5,086 nt of DNA from positions 1-5,086 of the forward strand of contig JAVBYA010000302.1 of assembly GCA_030824295.1 (NCBI GenBank), in the 5' to 3' direction. Made by a program: the position numbers and the translations under genes. The notes below the pieces were generated by a model. That model saw only the letters and a list, made by a program, of their open reading frames with translations, did no database searches and was not told the origin of the DNA. The stretch comes from Bacteroidota bacterium (lineage in GTDB: Bacteria; Bacteroidota; Ignavibacteria; UBA10030; UBA8401). Of the stretch, positions 1-4,355 are shown piece after piece (the first letter of the stretch is position 1; each line of letters starts with the position of its first letter).

Positions 1-204
1 CAGCACATCCTTCCTATGCCCGCCGTTGCGCAGCATATCGTACGCACCGTTCAGGAACACGTTCACCGGTCCCACCTGCGATTCCGAGCCGAAGGACCGG
101 TTGTCGGGACGATAGAAATGATATTTTTTCTCTGTTCGTTCCTGCGGCAGTGCCAAAGCGGGCAGCAGCAGGAACATGAACAGCAGAGGAGTGCGCAAAG
201 CCAT
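1..204 (-). CDS. Predicted exported protein, N-terminal part (runs off left edge)
   Basis: Read on the minus strand, 68 codons are open to the window edge. The product begins MALRTPLLFMFLLLPALA, a typical Sec signal peptide: one Arg, a long Leu/Phe-rich core and an ALA cleavage site after about residue 18. The mature part starts with a charged linker (QERTEKK), followed by aromatic/Gly/Ser-rich sequence (YHFYRPDNRSFGSES) and VNVFLNGAYDMLRNGG. I do not recognise a family. The tone resembles periplasmic or outer-membrane-associated proteins of the Bacteroidota/Chlorobi group, but that is only an impression. Two in-frame ATGs compete, at 210 and 204. The purine stretch GAAAGG (216-211) touches the first ATG but sits 6 bases before the second, so 204 is preferred. 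The gene is divergent from the phosphohexomutase at 318. The C-terminus is outside the window, so length and domains are unknown. Confidence 0.75.
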   Translation of the reverse strand, partial: MALRTPLLFMFLLLPALALPQERTEKKYHFYRPDNRSFGSESQVGPVNVFLNGAYDMLRNGGHRKDVL

Positions 205-233
205 TTTCATCCTTTCTTCAAGTCTCAAATTTT

Positions 234-241
234 AGTATATT
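234..241. promoter_or_regulatory. Overlapping divergent -10-like elements between two divergent genes
   Basis: In the AT-rich core of the 205-317 spacer, TATATT (236-241) reads on the plus strand and TATACT (239-234) reads on the minus strand, so both -10-like hexamers share four bases. At 17-base spacing the matching -35 positions are poor on both strands (TTTCTT at 213-218 plus; TTTTTC at 262-257 minus). The minus-strand copy would start a leader of about 20 bases for the exported protein. The plus-strand copy would give the phosphohexomutase a leader of about 70 bases. Both genes must have promoters somewhere in this short region, but which strand these hexamers serve is not settled by the sequence. 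Confidence 0.3.
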
Positions 242-253
242 TTGCTCAATAAC

Positions 254-287
254 AAAGAAAAAACTGCCCCTGCCGGCCTCACGGCAG
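254..287 (-). terminator. Terminator-like hairpin plus T-run, minus strand
   Basis: On the minus strand CTGCCG (287-282) pairs with CGGCAG (275-270) across a 6-base loop. Six bases later comes TTTTTT (263-258), followed by CTTT. An alternative fold pairs CTGCC (287-283) with GGCAG (268-264), which abuts the T-run directly and so looks more like an intrinsic terminator. It lies upstream of the exported-protein gene and faces it. It could therefore stop antisense transcription leaving the phosphohexomutase region, or act as a leader attenuator if the real promoter lies to its right. No plus-strand T-run is present, so it should not terminate rightward transcription. Confidence 0.45.
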
Positions 288-317
288 CGGTGGACTCCCA
301 TCAAATACCCTTATACT

Positions 318-1718
318 ATGGCAAACATCAAATTCGGTACGGACGGTTGGCGCGGAGTGATCGCAGAGGATTTCACCTTTGCGGGCGTGCAGAAGGTCGC
401 ATTGGCGACGGCGCGCTATTTTTCCAGACATAAGTCGGTCAAGAACGGCGTCGTGATCGGCTACGATGCACGGTTCCTGTCGAAGGAGTTCGCTCATTGC
501 GCCGCGCAGGTGATCGCATCGGCAGGAGTGAAGGTGCTGCTGGCGGACAAGATCTCGCCGACGCAGATGGTCTCGCTGGGTGTGGTGAAGAAGAAAGCAG
601 CCGGCGGCGTGGTGATCACCGCCAGTCACAATCCGGCAAAGTACAACGGATTCAAGATCAAAGGGGATTTCGGCGGACCGGCGCATCCGGAGATGATCGC
701 CGATGTGGAGAAGGAACTGGCTCCGCTGCAGGATGTCACCGAACTGCCGGTGGAACTGAAGAGCGTGGAAGAGCTCATCAAAGCACGGCTCATCCAATAC
801 ATCGATCTGACGAAGATCTATGTGGCGGACCTGCAGACGAAGATCGAGTTCGACCTGATCAAGTCGGTGAAACTGAAGATCATGCACGATGCGATGCACG
901 GCGCCGGCATGGGGATCCCCGAACTGTTCCTGCCGAAGATGGGGACCATCCGCAGCGATTATAATCCGTCGTTCGGTACGACCAATCCGGAACCGCTGCC
1001 GCAGAACACCGAAGAGCTGAGCATGGAAGTGCGCGCGGGCAAATATCATTTCGGTTTCGCAACGGACGGTGATGCGGACCGCATCGGTGCGGTGGACGAG
1101 AAAGGGAACTTCGTTGATTCACACCGTATCTTCGCCATCCTGCTGAAGTACCTGATGGAACGGAAGCACTACCGCGGCGCGGTGGCCAAGTCGCTCTCCG
1201 TGACCGATCTGATCACCAAGATGTGCGATCACTACAACGTGCGCCTCTATGAGACGCCGGTCGGCTTCAAGTATCTCTGCCGTCTGATGACGGAGAAGGA
1301 CATCATCATCGCCGGCGAAGAGAGCGGCGGTATCGCGGTGAAAGGACATCTGCCCGAGCGGGACGGCATCTTCATCGGCTTCCTGCTGGCGGAAGTGATG
1401 GCGGTGCGCCGGATGAAACTGAGCGCGCTGGTGAAGGAACTGTTCGACGAGTTCGGCGAACATCATTTCGGCCGCATCGATGCTCACCTGACCGTCGTGC
1501 AGAAAGAGAAAGTGATGAAACACTTCTCCTCCAAACCGAAGAAGGTCGGTCCGTTCGAAGTGGTGAAGTACGATATGACCGACGGCATCAAGCTGACCAC
1601 GAAGGACGGATGGGTCCTGATCCGCGCCTCCGGCACGGAGCCGATCATCCGCTTCTATGCCGAGTCCAGCTCGCCGAAGAAAGTGCAGCAGATGCTGAAG
1701 ATCGTGACAAAAGTCTGA
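318..1718 (+). CDS. Phosphoglucomutase/phosphomannomutase family phosphohexomutase
   Basis: This is a complete 466-residue member of the alpha-D-phosphohexomutase superfamily, a normal length for the family. These cytoplasmic enzymes interconvert hexose-6-phosphate and hexose-1-phosphate through a phosphoserine. All four signature loops are visible. The N-terminal substrate loop FGTDGWRG is at residues 6-13, and the catalytic TASHNP at 101-106 has Ser103 as the phosphorylated serine. The metal loop DGDADR is at 250-255, the sugar-specificity loop GEESGG at 333-338 and the phosphate-binding RASGTEP at 436-442. It should therefore be active. GEESGG is the glucose/mannose-type loop, but glucose versus mannose preference cannot be read from sequence. 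The start at ATG 318 fits the conserved N-terminus beginning three residues before IKFGTDG. No Shine-Dalgarno precedes it (CCCTTATACT), which is common in Bacteroidota. A GalT-like gene follows 100 bases downstream on the same strand, suggesting shared sugar-1-phosphate metabolism. Confidence 0.96.
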   Translation: MANIKFGTDGWRGVIAEDFTFAGVQKVALATARYFSRHKSVKNGVVIGYDARFLSKEFAHCAAQVIASAGVKVLLADKISPTQMVSLGVVKKKAAGGVVITASHNPAKYNGFKIKGDFGGPAHPEMIADVEKELAPLQDVTELPVELKSVEELIKARLIQYIDLTKIYVADLQTKIEFDLIKSVKLKIMHDAMHGAGMGIPELFLPKMGTIRSDYNPSFGTTNPEPLPQNTEELSMEVRAGKYHFGFATDGDADRIGAVDEKGNFVDSHRIFAILLKYLMERKHYRGAVAKSLSVTDLITKMCDHYNVRLYETPVGFKYLCRLMTEKDIIIAGEESGGIAVKGHLPERDGIFIGFLLAEVMAVRRMKLSALVKELFDEFGEHHFGRIDAHLTVVQKEKVMKHFSSKPKKVGPFEVVKYDMTDGIKLTTKDGWVLIRASGTEPIIRFYAESSSPKKVQQMLKIVTKV

Positions 1719-1729
1719 CGGAACCCGCA

Positions 1730-1755
1730 CGTTCCCCGGCGCCTGCCGGGGAACG
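1730..1755 (+). other. Perfect 11-bp hairpin in the intergenic spacer
   Basis: CGTTCCCCGGC (1730-1740) and GCCGGGGAACG (1745-1755) are perfect inverted copies separated by the 4-base loop GCCT. The stem starts 11 bases after the phosphohexomutase stop codon, the usual place for a terminator or 3'-end stabilising stem-loop. No T-run follows on either strand, so a classical intrinsic terminator is not supported. It may be a processing, pausing or mRNA-protecting structure between two co-transcribed genes. Confidence 0.7.
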
Positions 1756-1782
1756 CTGCTCCCATTGCGGTCTCCGTTCGGT

Positions 1783-1801
1783 CGCGGTGTATCACACCGC
1801 G
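1783..1801 (+). promoter_or_regulatory. Perfect 8-bp hairpin abutting the next gene's ribosome binding site
   Basis: CGCGGTGT (1783-1790) pairs perfectly with ACACCGCG (1794-1801) across the 3-base loop ATC. The stem ends one base before the Shine-Dalgarno sequence at 1803. The RBS itself is left single-stranded. Such a stem could hold the site open, act as a 5' stabiliser after processing, or be a dyad operator. None of these can be chosen from the sequence alone. Confidence 0.55.
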
Positions 1802-1802
1802 C

Positions 1803-1810
1803 AGGAAGGA
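1803..1810 (+). promoter_or_regulatory. Shine-Dalgarno that fixes the GalT-like start
   Basis: AGGAAGGA lies 8 bases before the ATG at 1819. It is the only strong Shine-Dalgarno in the window, and it decides for ATG 1819 against an in-frame TTG at 1765 that would add 18 unlikely residues translated from the hairpin-bearing spacer. Confidence 0.8.
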
Positions 1811-1818
1811 ACCACCCT

Positions 1819-3144
1819 ATGTTCTCCCGCAATTACACCGCGTACTACAACGTGATGCCGGACGGGACGGTGAAGCAGGTCAATCCCTTCACCCACACCG
1901 AGGTCTGGGCAGTTCCCGGACGCGGCAACAAACCTCTCGTCAATCACCACCAATCCACGCCGAATCCGCTCCAGCCGCACGAGCCGGAGGACTACTGCAG
2001 TTTCTGCCGTTCCAAATACTTCGAAGTGCCGCCGGAAAAAGCACGTTTGGTGCTGCAGAACGGCCGGTATGAGACACTGGCGCATCTGCCGCCGGACCAA
2101 TATGCCAACACGGTCGCAGAGTTCCGAAGGACCGGCAATCTGTTCGAGATCGTCACCATCGACTACTGGAAGAAGAATTATCATTATCGGCTCAACCAGG
2201 GGCTGATAGAATGGCGGGACCGCTATATCGCCGATCCGCGGGGCGAGAAGCACATCGATGATATCATCCATTATAAACTTGTTCAGTCCGGCAGGACGGA
2301 AGAGGAGATCCACAAGAAAGAGGTCTTCGACAAACTGAAGATGGTCGATGCCTTCTTCGGCGGATGCCATGAGCTCATCATCGCCCGCGCACACTATGCG
2401 GAAGGGGCGAAGGATGATTCCCAGCTCCGTTCATCCGGCACATTGAGCGTGGAGGAGCATTACCAGTATTTTCGCTTCACCATCGACGCCATGCGCGACA
2501 TGCTCGGCTACAACCGGTACATCCGTTACATTTCCGTCTTCCAGAACTGGCTGAAACAGGCCGGGGCGTCGTTCGACCATCTGCACAAGCAGGTGTGCGG
2601 ACTGGATGAATGGGGGGCTTCCATCGGCGGACAGATACAGCTGGTGCGGGAAGAGCCGAACATCTTCAATGAGCTGGGGGTGAATCTTTCGGCGCAGTAC
2701 AATCTGGTCTTTGCGGAGAATGATTGTGCCGTGGCATGCGTCGGCATCGGTCACCGCTATCCCACCGTGAAGATCTATTCGAAATCATATTTCGCCCGTC
2801 CGCACGAACAGTCAGAGGAGGAGGTGCGATGTATGAGCAATCTCGTTCATGCGTGCCACGCCGCTCTCGGCGCACAGCTCTCCTGTAACGAAGAATGGTA
2901 CTACACGCCGTTCGATGCGGTCTATAAGATGCCGTGGCACATCCTGCTGCGGCTGCGGGTGAACGTGCCGGCGGGATTCGAAGGAGGGACCGGTATCCAC
3001 ATCAACCCGCTGACGCCGGTGGACCTGCGGGACAAGATCGTTCCGAAACTGTATCAGCTGCGGAACGAAGGGAAGATCGCTCACATGGCGCTGGCAGAGG
3101 AATGTTCGGTGGTGCCGAACCCGCTGAAATATTATCTGAAATAG
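1819..3144 (+). CDS. Galactose-1-phosphate uridylyltransferase-like protein (DUF4921-type)
   Basis: This is a complete 441-residue cytoplasmic protein with GalT/HIT-superfamily layout. The N-terminus (MPDGTVKQVNPFTHTEVW, residues 13-30) and overall length match what I recall of the DUF4921 family; that name is recollection, not a search. GalT-like landmarks occur in the expected order. They are CSFC at 60-63 (zinc Cys pair), GCHELII at 182-188 with His192 shortly after (third zinc-ligand position), and DHLHKQ at 253-258. In the last motif His254 matches the fourth zinc ligand of E. coli GalT, His256 the uridylylated histidine and Gln258 the UMP-contacting glutamine. The second half has MPWH (371-374) and FEGGTGIHIN (387-396), resembling the GalT C-terminal repeat. 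I infer a nucleotidyl- or phosphoryl-transfer enzyme on a sugar phosphate; the actual substrate is unknown. The upstream phosphohexomutase, which would supply hexose-1-phosphate, supports this. The mutase and this gene are probably one operon. Confidence 0.88.
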   Translation: MFSRNYTAYYNVMPDGTVKQVNPFTHTEVWAVPGRGNKPLVNHHQSTPNPLQPHEPEDYCSFCRSKYFEVPPEKARLVLQNGRYETLAHLPPDQYANTVAEFRRTGNLFEIVTIDYWKKNYHYRLNQGLIEWRDRYIADPRGEKHIDDIIHYKLVQSGRTEEEIHKKEVFDKLKMVDAFFGGCHELIIARAHYAEGAKDDSQLRSSGTLSVEEHYQYFRFTIDAMRDMLGYNRYIRYISVFQNWLKQAGASFDHLHKQVCGLDEWGASIGGQIQLVREEPNIFNELGVNLSAQYNLVFAENDCAVACVGIGHRYPTVKIYSKSYFARPHEQSEEEVRCMSNLVHACHAALGAQLSCNEEWYYTPFDAVYKMPWHILLRLRVNVPAGFEGGTGIHINPLTPVDLRDKIVPKLYQLRNEGKIAHMALAEECSVVPNPLKYYLK

Positions 3145-3294
3145 CCCGCCGATATCTATATTCAGCCTGTCGCGAAGAAAGAGTGCACCTTGGCGGACAA
3201 TGGATTGTTGCAGCAATTATTTGTGTGAAGAGAAAATTGGAGATATTTTCCCTGAAGCAACTCATGCAACCGAACAACATTGAGAGTTTCCGGG
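3145..3294. other. AT-richer intergenic stretch with no supported gene
   Basis: Between the GalT-like stop codon and the Abi promoter I see no credible gene. Visible structure is minor. A bulged stem (CTGAAATAG 3136-3144 with CTATATTCAG 3156-3165) spans the GalT-like stop codon and could be a weak 3' end. GAAAAT/ATTTTC (3232-3237, 3245-3250) forms a 6-bp stem with a 7-base loop. TTGCAGCAA is a small palindrome near 3208-3216. Composition shifts from GC-rich to AT-rich near 3200, which may mark the left boundary of the DNA that carries the Abi gene. Open frames cross it on both strands but have no ribosome binding site. Confidence 0.5.
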
Positions 3295-3323
3295 TTGAAA
3301 GTATCGTGGTTCATCCCTATATT
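3295..3323 (+). promoter_or_regulatory. Near-consensus sigma70-type promoter for the Abi unit
   Basis: TTGAAA (3295-3300) and TATATT (3318-3323) are separated by exactly 17 bases; each hexamer is one mismatch from the TTGACA/TATAAT consensus. The expected start is near A3330, about five bases before the hairpin stem that begins at 3335. It would give the Abi gene a leader of about 68 bases. The box is of the general bacterial type rather than the Bacteroidota TTG/TAnnTTTG type, which fits either a non-Bacteroidetes FCB host or a unit that travels with its own promoter. Confidence 0.65.
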
Positions 3324-3329
3324 GAACAC

Positions 3330-3384
3330 AGCAAGCCCGCCGCGCCTCTGCATTGCATGCGAAATCCGGTGGGCGTTTCTTTGT
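3330..3384 (+). ncRNA. Candidate structured leader RNA upstream of the Abi gene (abiF-RNA-like)
   Basis: GCCCGCCG (3335-3342) pairs over eight positions, including one G-U, with CGGTGGGC (3367-3374). The 24-base apical part holds a possible inner stem GCAT/ATGC (3350-3353, 3357-3360). The stem is followed by GTTTCTTTG (3375-3383), a U-rich tail like an intrinsic terminator. The predicted start at about 3330 would yield an RNA of about 55 bases, with readthrough into the Abi gene 14 bases later. Conserved structured RNAs upstream of abiF/Abi_2 genes have been described by comparative genomics, and the position and shape here agree; membership in that class is inference from memory. The 5' arm (CCGCC, 3337-3341) could alternatively pair with GGCGG (3390-3394) just before the start codon, so the leader may control translation. 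Confidence 0.5.
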
Positions 3385-3397
3385 ACGGGGGCGGACC

Positions 3398-4291
3398 ATG
3401 CGGTTCGATAAACCTCCGCTCACCCTTGAGCAACAAGCCGATCTTCTCTTAGCAAGAGGACTTCTCGCCGAAAGGGAGGTCCTTCTCCGGCGTCTTTCTA
3501 CGGTCAACTACTATCGTCTCAGCACCTACCTCTATCCGTTCAGGAATGCCGACCATATGTTTCGCAAAGATACTACGCTGGAATTGGTCTGGCAGAGGTA
3601 TTCATTCGATCGTCGATTGCGATTGATCGTTTTAGATGCCGTTGAGCGGATCGAGGTGGCGGTCAGGACAAGGATCGCGTACGTTGTGGCGCAAGAGCAT
3701 GGGCCTTTTGCATATGATTCTCCATTATTTCTTCCGGAGATCTCACTGGATACGTACACGAAATGGTTCTTAGAGATCCGTGAAGAGATCGATCGTTCCC
3801 ATGAACCGTTCATCCACCACTTTCGATTGAAGTATGGTGAAGATCATTGTATCCCGCCGATCTGGATGGCAGTGGAGGTCATGAGCTTTGGGAAGATGCT
3901 GACGCTGTATCGGGGGATCGATCGGAAGTTGAAGAAACAGATCGCGTCACACTACAACGTCAGCGATACGGTGTTCCTGTCCTGGCTCGTATCGATCAAT
4001 CATGTAAGGAATATTTGTGCACATCATGGACGATTGATCGGACGTCCATTGAATCTTCAGCCGAAGATCCCTAGGGAGCAGAAGTATCCCGATTGGCATG
4101 AACCAGTGAAGATCCCGCGGGATCAACTATTCAGCATACTCACGATCTTACGATATATTCTATCGGCAGATGATCAAGCCGCTTCATGGAGCAATGCTCT
4201 GTTTGAATTGCTCCTCGATTCCCAGAATATACCATTGGAAGTTATAGGGTTTCCAGCTAACTGGGATCGCAGTCGTCTGTGGATACAATGA
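3398..4291 (+). CDS. Abi family protein (Abi_2, AbiD/AbiF-like) with HEPN RNase motif
   Basis: This is a complete 297-residue protein of the abortive-infection Abi_2 family, at its usual length. Family landmarks run from end to end. They are FDKPPLT at 3-9, YYRLSTYLYPF at 38-48, ERIEVAVRTRI at 83-93, PPIWMAVEVMSFGKM at 153-167, RNICAHH at 204-210 and GFPANW at 284-289 close to the C-terminus. RNICAH is the RN-x3-H (R-x4-H) catalytic motif of HEPN ribonucleases (Arg204, His209), intact here, so an RNA-cleaving toxin or defence effector in the cytoplasm is expected. Related proteins block phage by stopping host growth. ATG 3398 is chosen because family members begin just before the KPPLT motif; a TTG at 3353 lies inside the leader hairpin. 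The RBS is unusual (GGGGGCGGA, 3387-3395). GC is about 40-53% in sampled lines, versus about 60% in the mutase gene, suggesting horizontal acquisition. No protein antitoxin gene is adjacent. Confidence 0.93.
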   Translation: MRFDKPPLTLEQQADLLLARGLLAEREVLLRRLSTVNYYRLSTYLYPFRNADHMFRKDTTLELVWQRYSFDRRLRLIVLDAVERIEVAVRTRIAYVVAQEHGPFAYDSPLFLPEISLDTYTKWFLEIREEIDRSHEPFIHHFRLKYGEDHCIPPIWMAVEVMSFGKMLTLYRGIDRKLKKQIASHYNVSDTVFLSWLVSINHVRNICAHHGRLIGRPLNLQPKIPREQKYPDWHEPVKIPRDQLFSILTILRYILSADDQAASWSNALFELLLDSQNIPLEVIGFPANWDRSRLWIQ

Positions 4292-4307
4292 TCCTACTAA
4301 CACTTTT

Positions 4308-4338
4308 GATAATCTGGAATTTGTAATTTGGAATTATC
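4308..4338. repeat. AT-rich heptamer repeat inside a short inverted repeat, between convergent genes
   Basis: Three consecutive 7-base units, GAATTTG (4317-4323), TAATTTG (4324-4330) and GAATTAT (4331-4337), follow the Abi stop codon. They lie within GATAAT (4308-4313) and its inverted copy ATTATC (4333-4338). The stem is short and AT-only in its pairing core, so it is at best a weak bidirectional terminator for the two genes that converge here. Similar GGAATTTG-type low-complexity runs occur between genes in various bacterial genomes; I cannot tell whether this one is repeated elsewhere in the genome. Confidence 0.45.
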
Positions 4339-4355
4339 ACGTCCTTTAAGACGCT

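Noticed and set aside
279..1832. Long minus-strand open frames (256 and 237 codons) opposite the phosphohexomutase gene
   Set aside because: They are antisense shadows of a GC-rich gene. The translations are rich in His/Arg/Leu with no recognisable motif, no ribosome binding site is present, and the plus strand encodes a complete enzyme with all its motifs.
1792..2394. 200-codon minus-strand open frame opposite the GalT-like gene
   Set aside because: It has no family features and no start signal. The sense strand holds the conserved GalT-like motifs over the same bases.
3162..3353. 63-codon minus-strand frame across the Abi upstream region
   Set aside because: It starts inside the leader hairpin, has no Shine-Dalgarno, runs through the promoter of the Abi gene and has no recognisable similarity. 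It is kept only as part of the unexplained intergenic stretch.
3353..3397. Upstream TTG start adding 15 residues to the Abi protein
   Set aside because: The codon sits in the apical part of the hairpin with no ribosome binding site, and known Abi_2 proteins begin just before the KPPLT motif, matching ATG 3398.
3330..3397. CRISPR-like or ToxI-like tandem repeat array before the HEPN gene
   Set aside because: Only a single hairpin is present. No tandem or spaced direct repeats of useful length were found, so neither a CRISPR array nor a classical repeated type III antitoxin is supported.
2934..3452. 172-codon plus-strand frame overlapping the end of the GalT-like gene, the intergenic region and the start of the Abi gene
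   Set aside because: It overlaps two better-supported genes out of frame, its composition shifts along its length, and it contains no domain signature.
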